A DNA stretch of 64,000 nt from Frondihabitans sucicola (GTDB lineage Bacteria > Actinomycetota > Actinomycetes > Actinomycetales > Microbacteriaceae): positions 1,550,001 to 1,614,000 of the forward strand of contig NZ_AP027732.1 in NCBI RefSeq assembly GCF_030296615.1, written 5' to 3'. The notes under the pieces were generated by a model, which saw only the letters and a list, made by a program, of their open reading frames with translations, ran no database searches and was not told the DNA's origin. A program made the position numbers and the translations under genes. Below, piece by piece: positions 36,097-45,757 of this stretch. How positions within the stretch are numbered: the first letter of the stretch is position 1; every line of letters starts with the position of its first letter.

Positions 36097-36485
36097 TCAG
36101 TCGGAGAGCAGGACGGCGAGGGCGCTCTTCAGAGCCTCGCGGTCGCGGCGAAGCTTGGCGACCTCGGCCTCCAGCTCGGTGACACGAGCGTCGGCGCCGG
36201 CCGCGCGCGCGGGGAGCGGCGCGCGGGTGCCTCGGGCGGAGTGGGCGACGGTGCGGCCGACGTGGCGACACTCGCCGGGGCGGCTGCGGCGACGGGCTCG
36301 TCGGCCGGCGCGTTCGCTTTCTCCCAGGCGCGGATCCAGCCGCGCAGCGACTGCTCGCCGACCTCGAACTCGTCAGCCGTCTCGCGGATGATGCTGCGGT
36401 TGCCCGGCTCGGCCGAGCGTCGTTCGAGAACGCGTGCCAAGGAGGCGTCGCGTGTCTCGGACGTGTACTTCTGTTCGAAAGGCAT
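36097..36485 (-). CDS. transposase-like helix-turn-helix protein (apparent frameshift at 36211-36214)
   Basis: A 129-residue protein after repair, resembling the OrfA subunit of IS3-type elements: helix-turn-helix in NRSIIRETADEFEVGEQSLR then GWIRAWEKAN, an Ala/Pro-rich linker, and a C-terminal coiled coil ADARVTELEAEVAKLRRDRE ending ALAVLLSD. The frame breaks in the linker at CTCCCCGCG; one more C joins the two parts. No OrfB, integrase core or terminal repeats are nearby, so it is probably a domesticated or stand-alone DNA-binding protein rather than an active element. GGAG precedes ATG 36485. Confidence 0.72.
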
Positions 36486-36691
36486 GGTGAGTCTCCTGGT
36501 CGTTGTGACATGCATTCGGCTCGGGTTATATGCGCATATTATGCCCGTTAGCGGTATGGAAACGCCTGAGCGGCGAGAGCGCGGCGCGTTCGGGCCACGC
36601 GTGCCGCCGCGAAGGGCTCCCGAGCCCGGGCGACTGGGAAAAACCGCCCGTCCTCCCGGCATTCCGAGCTCGAACGCCTTAAGGTCGAGGT

Positions 36692-39600
36692 GTGTGGCGC
36701 GTGGACAGACAGCAGGACGACGGCGACGGAATCGATTCCGACGTGCCGCTCCGCGCGCCCGACAACACGACCGCCCCGCACACCCTGAGCCTGGGCGATC
36801 CGACACTTCAGGTGGGCAACGTGGCCGAACCGGTCTGGGACTCCTGGCGCAGCCGGCTGGCGGGCGTCGGCGGCGGTTCGACGCTGCTGCACTTCCGTGA
36901 CGCGCCGCGGACGCGCATCGAGCTCAGCACGACCCATCCCGGCGGTCTGGCGCAGTTCATCACCGGCAAGACCACCCTCCTGTCGAGCCTCATCCGCGAC
37001 GACCTGGCCCTCCGGACAGCGCGTCTCGCGGCCGGCGAGATCGCCGCCAAGGGCCTCGAACTCTCGACCGTGCGCGGCATCGACGCGATCCACCTCGCGA
37101 TCGGCATCGCGCACTGGACCTTCTCGGGAGAGTCGTTCCGAGCGCCGCTCCTGCTTCGTCCTCTCGCGATCCGGCGCCACGGCCGCGATTTCGAGGTGAA
37201 GCTCCTCGGTACGCCGTTCCTCAACCCGGCCCTCGCCGACGCCCTGCGCGACCAGTTCGGCATCGCGCTCGACGCCTCGGCCTTCGTCGCTCTCGCCGAC
37301 CGGGAGGGCTCGTTCACGCCCAACCCGGTGATCGATCGACTCCGCGGCCTCACCGCGCACCTCGACGGCTTCACCGTCCAACCCCGCCTCGTGGTCTCGT
37401 CGTTCGCCGACGTCGCGACCGACATGGTCGCCGACACCCGCGAGCTGAGCCACCCGGTGCTCGACGCGCTGGCCGGCAACCCGACGTCGCTGCAGCAGAT
37501 CAAGGCCTCCTACCGGCCCGTCTCGCCGACTCCGCAAGACGAGCGGAGCCCCGAGACCGACACGCTCCTCCTCGACGCCGACAGCGAGCAGGAGAACGTG
37601 GTCGCCCAGATCACGGCCGGCAACTCGCTCGTCGTCAAGACGCTGCCCGGCACCGGCGGCACCCAGACCATCGTCAACACCATCGGCACGCTCGTCGCGC
37701 AGAACAAGCGCGTCCTGGTCGTCTCCGCCCGTCGTGCCACCCTCCGCGGCATCTCCGCCCGTCTGACCGAGATCGGCCTCCCCGGGGTCGCCGTCTCTCC
37801 CGACACCCTGCGCCGCGACGTCATCAAGGCGATCGGACGAAACGAGAAGGCGAAGCAGGCCGGAATGGCCGAGGTCGACGACGCCCTCGTGCGCCTTCGC
37901 CGCGTCCTGGTCGACTACCGCGGGGCCCTCAGCCGCAAAGATCCCGTCCTCGCGGTCTCGGTGCTCGACTGTCTCACCGAGCTCGCCCGTCTGGCGCTCC
38001 TCCCGTCGGCGCCGGCCACCACCGCGCGCCTCAGCAGGCACAGCGTCGAGTCGATGGTCGAGGGCGCGGCCGCGTCGCCGAGACCATGGTCGGTGCGGCG
38101 AACCTCGGCGAGTTCCGCTACGGCCCGGGCGACTCGCCCTGGTACGGCGCCCGGTTCGACGACGGCAACGGCACCGGCACGGTGACCGCGGGTCAGGCCC
38201 ACCAGCTCGCGAAGAACCTGTACCACCGGGACGTGCCGCACCTGCTCGAGCGGGCGAACGAGGTCGTGGGTTCCACCCGGATGCGCCCGTTCGTGAGCAT
38301 CCACGAGCTCGGCATCTACCTCCGGCTGCTCGCCGACGTCGGCGACACGCTGGACAAGTTCCTCCCGGTCGTCTTCGACCGCTCGGTCACCGAGCTGATC
38401 GAGGCGACCTCCGGGCACCGCGACGGCGACATGAGCGGCGCCAACCGGCGACGCCTGAAGAAGCTGGCGCGCGAATACGTCCGCCCCGGCATGCACGTCC
38501 CCGATCTCCACGAAGCGCTCGAGCGCGTCCAGCAGCAGCGAATCCTCTGGCAGCGCTATGTCGCGGCCGGCACCCCGCCCGAAGTGCCGACGGGCGTCAG
38601 CGACACCATCGCGCTCTACGGCCACGTCAGCGCGGACCTCGCGCAGCTCGACCGTCCGCTCGGCCTGTCCGGGGACGACCTCCTCGAGCAGATCGGCATC
38701 GACGAACTGCAGCAGAAGCTCGAGGTGCTGGCGGCCGAGAGCGACGTGCTCAACAACCTCCAAGAGCGCACCCAGCTGATGACGACGCTCCGCGACCTCG
38801 AACTCTCGCCGCTCATCACGGATCTGGCGAACCGCCACGTACCCGAGGCCCAGGTGGCCGCCGAGCTCGAGTTGGCCTGGTGGCGCTCGGCCCTCGAGTC
38901 GCTCCTCGAGGCCGACCGAGCGCTCCTCGGTGCCAACACCCCCATGCTCGACCGCCTCGAAGCCGACTTCCGGCTCGTCGACGAGGCGCACGCGGCGGGC
39001 AGCGCTCAGTCGCTGGGATGGCAGCTCGCCGAGAACTGGAAGCTCGGCCTCGTCGACTGGCCCGAAGAGTCGGCTCAGCTGAAGCAGCTACTGCGCCACG
39101 ACCGGGTCAGCAGCCGTCTGCTGCAAGACGCCGCTCCGCATCTCTCGCGCGCCGTCGCCCCGGTCTGGATCGCGTCCCCGTACGAGGTGCACCGGATCGC
39201 CGACACCGTCCCCTTCGACACCGTGATCCTCGTCGACGCCGGCGCGACGACGCTCGCCGAGAACGTGGGCGCCATCCGCCGCGGTCGGCAGACGGTCGCC
39301 TTCGGCGACCCGGTGACCGAGACGCCCTCCGACTTCTCCATCGCGGTCACGCCGTTCGTCGACGATCAGCCGCCCGTCCGTCCGGCGCGGTCGGCCTCGA
39401 GCCCAGACGCCGACGACGAAGCCGACGGCGAGCACCACGACGCCGACTTCGACGCGGTGGCCACGGCCGAGTCGCGCCTCGAGCAACTCCACGAAGAATC
39501 CGCTCTCGCGCGCCTCTCCACGATCCTGCCCACCCTGTCGCTCACCCGCAGCTACCGCGCCGGCGGGGAAGACCTCGCCGAGCTCGTCAACCGCCGCTTC

Positions 39601-40554
39601 TACGGCGGCCGAATCGAGTCGCTGCCGTGGGCGGGCAGCTTCCTGGGGCACGGCAGCATCTCCCTCGACTACGTCTCGGGCGGCACCGCCGTTCCCGACC
39701 CCGAGTCCGGTGCCGTCGAGAGCGTCGACGCCGAGGTCGACCGGGTGACGGCGCTCGTCCTCGAGCACGCCCGCGTCCGTCCCACCGAGTCGCTGATGGT
39801 GCTGACGGCGTCGTCCAAGCACGCGATCCGCGTGCAGCAGGCTGTCCTCACCGCTGTCTCCGGGCACAAAGACCTGACCGAGTTCGTCGTCGGTGACCGC
39901 CGCGAACCGTTCATGGTCGCGACCCTCGAGCAGAGCGTCGCCCAGAGCCGCGACCACGTCATCTTCTCCATCGGCTACGGCCGCACTCCGCACGGCCGCG
40001 TCCTCAGCGACTTCGGCGCCCTCGGACAGCCCGGCGGGGAGCGCCTGCTCGCCGTCGCGATGACGCGCGCGCGCCGCTCCATGGTGATCGTGACCTGCTT
40101 CCAGCCGAGCGACATCGACGCCGACCGGATGGGCCACGGCACGGTCGCGCTCTCCGAGATCCTCAGCGAGGTGCAGGTGCGCACGACGGCCGAGCACGTC
40201 CCCGACGACAGCGACCCCATGCTGGTCGACCTGGCCAGGCGGCTCGAGGCCAAGGGAATCCCGGTCGCCCTGGGGCACCGCGGCAAGCTCGGCCTCGTCT
40301 GCGCGAACGACGGCGTCTGCGTCACGATCGAGACCGACTCGACCCTCGTCGAGTCGAGCCTTCGGGAGTCCCTGCGCGCGCGCCCCGAGATCCTGCGTCG
40401 CCTCGGCTGGCACTACGTCCGGGTGCACGCGTTCCAGCTGTTCACCGACCCCGACGCGGTCGCGACCAGGATCGCCGACGTGCTCGGCCTCGGAGCCTCC
40501 CACACGCAAGAGATCCCCGTGGTGTCCGCGCGGCAGCACGTCAACACGCACTAG
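36692..40554 (+). CDS. large SF1 helicase/AAA-like protein with degenerate motifs and C-terminal nuclease-like domain (apparent frameshift near 38072)
   Basis: About 1287 residues after one repaired base (GGC-GCG to GGC-CGC-GGC near 38072 joins ESMVEG to RVAETMVGAANLGEF). A unique N-terminal domain is followed by a helicase-like core. The Walker A position reads VVKTLPGTGGTQTIVNTIG (about residue 315), lacking the P-loop Lys; the Walker B position reads DTVILVDAGATTLAE (about 845), lacking the acidic pair of DExx. Motif VI is kept as LLAVAMTRARRSMVIV (about 1120). The C-terminal 90 residues (RLEAKGIPVALGHRGKLGLV to RRLGWHYVRVHAFQLF) have the outline of a Vsr/PD-(D/E)xK nuclease, also without a clean catalytic set. 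Probably a nucleic-acid-binding protein that has lost ATPase activity. Confidence 0.82.
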
Positions 40555-40561
40555 AGGCGTC

Positions 40562-40765
40562 GTGAGCGACGAAAAGCAGGGGACGCAGGATCCTGCCCCC
40601 GCTTCTCCGGCGGAGGCTCCTCGCGGGGCGCGCCGCCGCGGCCGCCGCGTGACGACGGCACCGGTGCCGGGGAGCGACCCGACTCCTGCGCCCCTCGACC
40701 GCCGCGTCGACACGCACGACAACGACGCGCGGCTGAAGGCCGACAAGCCGCCGCACTGGGGCTGA
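40562..40765 (+). CDS. hypothetical protein (67 aa)
   Basis: A short, charged, probably disordered protein beginning with GTG (VSDEKQGTQDPAPASPAEAP), with an Arg-rich middle (RGARRRGRRVTT) and the tail HDNDARLKADKPPHWG. It starts 8 bases after the helicase-like gene ends, so it is likely cotranscribed. The basic middle could bind nucleic acid. Unrecognised. Confidence 0.6.
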   Translation: MSDEKQGTQDPAPASPAEAPRGARRRGRRVTTAPVPGSDPTPAPLDRRVDTHDNDARLKADKPPHWG

Positions 40766-40766
40766 G

Positions 40767-40855
40767 TGCGGGGCGTGCCGCGATACGTTTTGTGGACATC
40801 GATACCGGCCGCGGCCGGTATCGATGTCCGCAAACGCGTTGCGGCACGCCCCGCA
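40767..40855. repeat. 89-bp near-perfect palindrome with a 36-bp perfect core
   Basis: The core 40794-40829 is an unbroken 36-bp palindrome; its left half reads GGACATCGATACCGGCCG. It is flanked by a second perfect 15-bp pair, TGCGGGGCGTGCCGC (40767-40781) and GCGGCACGCCCCGCA (40841-40855), with 11-12 partly matched bases between. It lies between the convergent 67-aa gene and mscL, so it may be a bidirectional terminator, but it is far longer than needed. Confidence 0.85.
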
Positions 40856-40883
40856 GCCTCCGGCGGCCGGAATCACAGCAGGA

Positions 40884-41387
40884 TCAGGCGGAGGGGATTC
40901 CGGGGACGCCGGTGGTGCCGGTCGGCGTCGGCGGGTCGACGGGCCCGGCGTGCGAGCCGTGCGTCTCGCCCAGCGAGCTGTTCTGCGCACGGAGCAGGTC
41001 GCGGATCTCGCTGAGGATCTCGACATCGGTCGGCGGGACGTCCTGCGGGGTGCCCTCGGTCTCTTTCTGCTTGGCGAACGCCGTCTTGAGGAGGTGGTTG
41101 ATCGGCAGCACGAGGCAGAAGTAGACGACGGCGGCGATGATGATGAAGTTGATGGCAGCGCCGATGACGGCGCCGAACTTCAGCTCGGCGTGGCCTCCCG
41201 ACACCGTCGGGATGGCGACCTTGAGGGCGTCGTCGAGCATCGTGGCGTTGAACAGGGCGCCGATCAGCGGGTTGAAGATGTTCGTCACGAGCGAGGTGAC
41301 GATCGCGGTGAAGGCAGCACCGATGACCACAGCGACGGCCAAGTCGATGACATTGCCGCGCAGGATGAACTCTTTGAAGCCCTTCAC
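40884..41387 (-). CDS. mscL: large-conductance mechanosensitive channel
   Basis: A 167-residue MscL channel that opens at high membrane tension to release solutes during osmotic downshock. The N-terminal amphipathic helix and TM1 MKGFKEFILRGNVIDLAVAV then VIGAAFTAIVTSLV, the periplasmic loop and TM2 FIIIAAVVYFCLVLPINHLL match the family. The C-terminal helix VEILSEIRDLLRAQN is followed by a 25-residue Pro/Gly/Thr tail absent from E. coli MscL (136 residues). Confidence 0.96.
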   Translation of the reverse strand: MKGFKEFILRGNVIDLAVAVVIGAAFTAIVTSLVTNIFNPLIGALFNATMLDDALKVAIPTVSGGHAELKFGAVIGAAINFIIIAAVVYFCLVLPINHLLKTAFAKQKETEGTPQDVPPTDVEILSEIRDLLRAQNSSLGETHGSHAGPVDPPTPTGTTGVPGIPSA

Positions 41388-41456
41388 GGGTACTCCTTCT
41401 TCTCGAGTGACGAAGTGTGAATCACCGTCGACTCAACCAGAAGCAGCGTACCGGCG

Positions 41457-41843
41457 CTAGGAGGAGGAGCTCGACCCGCCGGTGGACGGGCTGCTCTTGG
41501 CCGGCTTCGACGGGGAGGACGAGGCCGCCGCGGGGGAGGAGGTGGAGGCCGGTTTCGAGTCGCCCGACGACGAACCGCCCGATCCTGCGCCCTCGCTCTT
41601 CGACCCGCTGCCCTCGCTCCTCGACCCGGACGAACCGGAGCCGGAGTCTGCGCCCGAGGCAGGCTTCGCCCGCGAGTCGGTGCGGTAGAAGCCGGAACCG
41701 TTGAACGTCACCCCGACCGGGCTGAAGACCTTGCGGAGCCTGCCGCCGCAGACCGGGCAGACCGTCAAGGTGTCGTCGGTGAACGACTGGTGGATGTCGA
41801 AAGCGTTGTCGCACTCGGTGCAGCGGTAGGAATAGGTGGGCAC
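41457..41843 (-). CDS. FmdB family zinc-ribbon protein
   Basis: A 128-residue protein. The first 50 residues are the FmdB zinc ribbon: PTYSYRCTECDNAFDIHQSF and LTVCPVCGGRLRKVF provide a C-x2-C pair and a second C-x2-C pair, followed by GVTFNGSGFYRTD. The rest is a low-complexity Ser/Gly/Lys/Pro tail, probably disordered. GTG 41843 was chosen; one more in-frame GTG two codons earlier is possible. It is placed 16 bases after the 5-formyl-THF cyclo-ligase stop, as in many actinobacteria. Confidence 0.92.
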   Translation of the reverse strand: MPTYSYRCTECDNAFDIHQSFTDDTLTVCPVCGGRLRKVFSPVGVTFNGSGFYRTDSRAKPASGADSGSGSSGSRSEGSGSKSEGAGSGGSSSGDSKPASTSSPAAASSSPSKPAKSSPSTGGSSSSS

Positions 41844-41859
41844 GGGAACCTTTACAGGG

Positions 41860-42441
41860 CTAGAACCGGTGGATGCCGGAAGGAGTGACGACCCCGTCGA
41901 CCGCCTGGTCGTGCCGTTCGCTCGGCACCGACTCGACGTACTCGGTGTCGAACACCACAGCATAAACCGGCGGCCGCTTCTCCATCGAACCGAGCGTCTT
42001 GTCGAAATAGCCCTTGCCCCAGCCCATCCGCATTCCCGAGTGGTCGATCTGAGCGGCGGGCACGACGATGAGGTCGACGTCGTTGATGGCCATCGGGCTC
42101 AGGACCTCGCCGACCGGCTCCGGCAGGCCGAACAGGCCCTCGGTCTCCGACTCGAAGTCGGTCGAGACCGCCCAGTCGAGCAGGCCGTCCTCGCGCGTGA
42201 TCGGGAACAGCACCCGGATCCCCTGCTCGTTCGCCCAGTTGAGGAAGGGGCGGGTGTTCGGCTCGAACGCCGCCGAGAGGTACGCCGACATCGACGTGAT
42301 GCCCAGCTCTTTGGCCAGCGAGACGAGGTTCTCGGTCAGCGTCTCGGTCGACGCGGAGGCCTCGGTTTCGGTCATCGCGCGGCGGCGGGAGCGGAGCTCT
42401 TTGCGGAGAGCGCGTTTGGCATCGCCAACGAGATCGGTCAT
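41860..42441 (-). CDS. 5-formyltetrahydrofolate cyclo-ligase
   Basis: A 193-residue folate enzyme that uses ATP to turn 5-formyl-THF into 5,10-methenyl-THF. The N-terminal basic helix KRALRKELRSRRRAM and the ATP/folate site HSGMRMGWGKGYFDKTL (G-x-G-K-G-Y-[FY]-D) are visible, with LIVVPAAQID just before. ATG 42441 is used. It diverges from galU with 51 bases between the starts and is followed by the fmdB and mscL genes on the same strand. Confidence 0.94.
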   Translation of the reverse strand: MTDLVGDAKRALRKELRSRRRAMTETEASASTETLTENLVSLAKELGITSMSAYLSAAFEPNTRPFLNWANEQGIRVLFPITREDGLLDWAVSTDFESETEGLFGLPEPVGEVLSPMAINDVDLIVVPAAQIDHSGMRMGWGKGYFDKTLGSMEKRPPVYAVVFDTEYVESVPSERHDQAVDGVVTPSGIHRF

Positions 42442-42492
42442 GCCCGCAATCTTAACCGCACCGTAACGCCACAAATAGATACGCTGAGCGGC

Positions 42493-43386
42493 ATGGGATT
42501 CACCATTTCTAAAGCCGTCATTCCCGCAGCAGGGTTGGGAACACGCTTCCTTCCCGCAACCAAAGCCATTCCGAAGGAGATGCTCGCGGTCGTCGACAAG
42601 CCGGCGATCCAGTACGTCGTCGAAGAGGCGGTGTCAGCCGGGCTCACCGACGTGCTGATGATCACCGGCCGCAACAAGAACGCGCTCGAGAACCACTTCG
42701 ACCACGTGTCGGAGCTCGAGGAGAGCCTTCGCAAGAAGGGCGACCACGACAAGCTCGCGAAGGTCAACCAGTCCACCGACCTCGCCGACATGCACTACGT
42801 GCGCCAGGGCGACCCGCTGGGGCTCGGACACGCCGTGCTCCGCGCCAAGATGCACGTCGGGCGCGAACCGTTCGCCGTCCTTCTGGGCGACGACATCATC
42901 GACGCCCGCGACCCGCTCCTCAGCCGCATGATCGAGGTGCAGGGCACGAAGAACGCCTCCGTCGTGGCCCTCCTCGAGGTTCCGGAGTCGATGACCCACC
43001 TCTACGGTGTGGCCACCGTCGAGGCGACCGACGAAGACGACGTGGTGAAGATCACGGGCATGGTCGAGAAGCCGGCGCAGGGCGAGGCACCCTCGAACCT
43101 CGCCATCATCGGCCGCTACGTGCTGCGCCCGGAGGTCTTCGACGTTCTCGAGAAACAAGCACCCGGCAAGGGTGGCGAGATCCAGTTGACCGACGCCCTC
43201 GAGAAGATGGCGGGCGCCGAGGAGTGGACCGGAGGCGTGTACGGAGTCGTGTTCCGTGGCCGTCGGTACGACACGGGTGACAAACTCGACTACATCAAGG
43301 CGATCATCCAGCTCGCGAGCGACCGGGACGACCTCGGCTCGGAGCTCAAGCTGTGGCTCAAGGAGTTCACGGCCGGGCTGGAGTAG
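42493..43386 (+). CDS. galU: UTP-glucose-1-phosphate uridylyltransferase
   Basis: A 297-residue nucleotidyltransferase making UDP-glucose from UTP and glucose 1-phosphate for glycan and wall polymer synthesis. The nucleotide-binding signature AVIPAAGLGTRFLPATKAIP then KEMLAVVDKPAIQYVVEEA is at residues 8-45; FAVLLGDDII gives the metal Asp and IGRYVLRPEVFDVLE and GRRYDTGDKLDYIKA complete the pattern. It starts a plus-strand run that continues with a GNAT acetyltransferase gene 31 bases later. Confidence 0.97.
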   Translation: MGFTISKAVIPAAGLGTRFLPATKAIPKEMLAVVDKPAIQYVVEEAVSAGLTDVLMITGRNKNALENHFDHVSELEESLRKKGDHDKLAKVNQSTDLADMHYVRQGDPLGLGHAVLRAKMHVGREPFAVLLGDDIIDARDPLLSRMIEVQGTKNASVVALLEVPESMTHLYGVATVEATDEDDVVKITGMVEKPAQGEAPSNLAIIGRYVLRPEVFDVLEKQAPGKGGEIQLTDALEKMAGAEEWTGGVYGVVFRGRRYDTGDKLDYIKAIIQLASDRDDLGSELKLWLKEFTAGLE

Positions 43387-43417
43387 CCCGCCGGAAGAGT
43401 TAGGTAGAGACGAAGAA

Positions 43418-44054
43418 GTGACCACCATCCCCACGCTGGTGTCGGGTCGGGTCGGTATCCGGCCGCTGCGCCTGCGTGATACACGCGACCTCGATCGCGC
43501 GCTGGCGGAGAACCGCGCCTGGCTCCGCCAGTGGGAGGCCACGAATCCCCACGGTTTCACCACCATCGACGTGAGATCGAGCATCCGCTCACTGCAGACC
43601 AATGCGCGAGCGGGCTCGGCCTCCCGTTCGCCATCGAACTCGACCAGCGGTTCGTGGGGCAGCTCAACGTGTCCGGCATCACCTACGGTTCGCTCGCGTC
43701 GGCGACGATCGGGTACTGGGTGACGCAGTCCGCGGCGGGCAACAACGCCACCCCGACCGCTGTCGCGCTGGCGACCGACCACTGCTTCCAGCGGCTCGGG
43801 CTGCACCGCATGGAGATCTGCATCCGGCCCGAGAACGGGCCGTCGCTCCGCGTCGTCGAGAAGCTCGGCTTCCGCTACGAGGGCTGCGCCGCCGCTACAT
43901 CCACATCAACGGCGACTGGCGCGACCACTTCTGCTTCGGCCTCGTCGCCGAAGAGGTGCCCGAGGGCGTGCTGCGCCGCTGGCACGAGGGCCGCGTTCCT
44001 CCCGGTCAGGGAACGGTGCCGCCCGAGGCGTTGGCTGAGGCTGGGCGCCGCTGA
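43418..44054 (+). CDS. GNAT acetyltransferase, RimJ/RimL type (two apparent frameshifts, 43615 and about 43890)
   Basis: A protein N-acetyltransferase-like enzyme of 212 residues after repair. Part 1: VSGRVGIRPLRLRDTRDLDR and WLRQWEATNPHGF. Part 2: LPFAIELDQRFVGQLNVSGI, ATIGYWVTQSAAGN and RMEICIRPENGPSLRVVEKL with the acetyl-CoA-binding region and GFRYEG. Part 3: LRRRYIHINGDWRDHFCFGL. The breaks are at GGGCTCGG and GGGCTGCG; restoring GGCCTC and GGCCTG joins all three frames. The GTG at 43418 is the start. It follows galU closely, as RimJ-like genes often do in this group. Confidence 0.88.
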
Positions 44055-44255
44055 GTCGATGGGCGGCTGCGCCGCGCGGTCACCCTCGGGCCGCGGGAGT
44101 GCTCCCAGGCCTTCGGCCCGTCGTACCGACGTCTGCGTCGTGCCGAAGGGCGGCGGCGCCGCGCGGTCGGCGTGGGGCCTCGGATGCGCGGCTTCGACGC
44201 AACACACCCCGCGATGGGCGCGGCTCGGGCTGCTCGTCCTCCTACCCTTGCCAGC

Positions 44256-45359
44256 ATGGGAATCGGGTCATGGGGTGGAGGCATCGTCCTCGGACTGGTC
44301 GCCGTGCTCTGGCTGGTGTACCTGATCCCGTCGTGGGCGAAACGCCAGCAGTACCTCGCGACCGAGCGCAACGCCGTCCGGCTGCAGCAGACGCTCCGCA
44401 TCCTCGCGCAGACCGCCGAGCTGCCCGAAGAGGTCCGCGTCGAGGCCAACGCCAAGTCGGTCGCGAGCGCGCAGAAGATTCTTCGATCCGAAGAGGCAAA
44501 GCGCGAGACCATCCGCCGCGCCCAGGAGGCCGCCCGCCAGCGCGCCATCACCCGCGAACTCGCGGCGACCGCCCCCGCCCTTCGCGCCGCCGACGCAGAA
44601 CCCGCACTCGCCGCCCGCCGCCTCCGCCGCACCCGGCTCGCCTCCACGCTCGTCCTCCTCGCCGGAGTCGTCGCGTTCGTCACGGGCCTGACCGTCTTCG
44701 GCTGGCTGATCGCGGTCGCCGGTGCCGTCGCCGGAGTCGGCTCCGTCGTGGTCCTGGCGCAGCTGGCGGCCGTCTCGAAGGCTCGTGCCCGCCGCGCGGT
44801 CGTCCAGCCGGTCCTCGCCGACGCTCCGGCCGCGCAGCCGTTCCAAGACTTCGCACCGCGTCAGAGCGCCGCCGACGACGAAGACGGGGCGCAGGATCCT
44901 GCCGGCTCGGCTTCCGAGCGCACCGCACGGCAGTGGACGCCCGTCGCCATGCCGCGGCCCCTCTACCTCCGTCGTGGCTCGGCGCGAGCCCTCGCCCGCT
45001 CCTCGGCGGTCGCGTCCTCGCCGACCTCCGACGCCGACTCCGACGCTCTGCGCGACGCCGCCACCCGGTCGGCGGAGGCGCTCCGAGCCCGCCAGGAGGC
45101 CGCGCGAGACGAAGCCCAGCGCCAGGCCCTGCGCGAGGTCGCTCGCGCGGAAGCGGCGCTGCAGTCGCACCGCGAGGTCGAGGCCCCTGCCGCTCCCGCC
45201 GCTCCCGCCGAGCCGGTCCGCATCGCCCCGGCGGCCCCCGCGGCCGTGACGCCGCCGCCTGCCCCGCAGAGTCGGTTCGCCCGCATGGGCTACGTCGACG
45301 AGGGCGACCTCGAAGAACTCCGGATCGACGAGATCCTGCAGCGCCGCCGCGCCGTCTGA
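44256..45359 (+). CDS. membrane protein, coiled-coil and Ala-rich (unrecognised)
   Basis: A 367-residue protein. The first helix GGGIVLGLVAVLWLVYLIPS (residues 6-25) is followed by a charged helical stretch with coiled-coil character (VRLQQTLRILAQ to REIARQ-like repeats of Ala/Glu/Arg, about residues 40-110), two further hydrophobic segments (LASTLVLLAGVVAFVTGLTV, then LIAVAGAVAGVGSVVVLAQL, about 130-180) and a long Ala/Arg/Glu-rich cytoplasmic tail ending LEELRIDEILQRRRAV. The start was placed at ATG 44256 (MGIGSWGGG). Its genomic position after galU and a GNAT gene and before tRNA-Ala is typical for Microbacteriaceae, but the function is unknown. Confidence 0.85.
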   Translation: MGIGSWGGGIVLGLVAVLWLVYLIPSWAKRQQYLATERNAVRLQQTLRILAQTAELPEEVRVEANAKSVASAQKILRSEEAKRETIRRAQEAARQRAITRELAATAPALRAADAEPALAARRLRRTRLASTLVLLAGVVAFVTGLTVFGWLIAVAGAVAGVGSVVVLAQLAAVSKARARRAVVQPVLADAPAAQPFQDFAPRQSAADDEDGAQDPAGSASERTARQWTPVAMPRPLYLRRGSARALARSSAVASSPTSDADSDALRDAATRSAEALRARQEAARDEAQRQALREVARAEAALQSHREVEAPAAPAAPAEPVRIAPAAPAAVTPPPAPQSRFARMGYVDEGDLEELRIDEILQRRRAV

Positions 45360-45582
45360 CGCTCTCCGTCGGCGTCGTGAGCGGGGAAGCGGCGTCGGCC
45401 GCTGATCGGGGTGCTCGGCATCCTGTTCGTCTTCACGTTCATCCGGAGACGCGAGGGCCTCTCTGCACGACAGCGAGGTGCACCTGCGCGAGGACCCAAC
45501 GACCGGCGTAGCGTCCGCGAACGACCGAGACGGACGGTGGTCGGGGCGGGTCGCCGCGGGTGCTATCGTGGAACCGCAGTTT

Positions 45583-45655
45583 GGGGCTATGGCGCAGTTG
45601 GTAGCGCGTCTCGTTCGCAATGAGAAGGTCAGGGGTTCGAATCCCCTTAGCTCCA
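45583..45655 (+). tRNA. tRNA-Ala (anticodon CGC)
   Basis: A complete 73-base cloverleaf: acceptor GGGGCTA / TAGCTCC with discriminator A, D-arm GCGC-AGTTGGTA-GCGC, anticodon arm TCTCG-TTCGCAA-TGAGA giving anticodon CGC (reads GCG), and T-arm AGGGG-TTCGAAT-CCCCT. The CCA end is not encoded in full. Confidence 0.97.
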
Positions 45656-45707
45656 CCGCACACAGCAGAAGGCGTGCCCGCCAGGGCGCGCCTTTTGTTG
45701 TGTGCGG
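45656..45707 (+). terminator. strong terminator directly after tRNA-Ala
   Basis: A 24-bp stem (outer CCGCACACA / TGTGTGCGG, inner AAGGCGTGCCC / GGGCGCGCCTT) with about three mismatches and a GCCA loop starts immediately after the discriminator base. A TTTTGTTGT tract lies within the descending arm. Confidence 0.85.
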
Positions 45708-45757
45708 TCGTGGCACAGCGATTCGAGGAGGAGAGAGGGCTTGCCCGAACGACGGGG

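Noticed and set aside
36097..36485. Active IS3-family element
   Set aside because: Only an OrfA-like HTH plus coiled coil is present; no OrfB, DDE residues or terminal repeats nearby.
45408..45623. A possible small membrane peptide (VLGILFVFTFIRRREG)
   Set aside because: A short hydrophobic stretch follows a GTG at 45411, but the frame then runs into the tRNA and has no ribosome-binding site.
45439..45663. A 74-codon minus-strand frame starting MCGGAKGIRTPDLLIANE
   Set aside because: It is the antisense of tRNA-Ala; this translation is a well-known false protein from tRNA genes.
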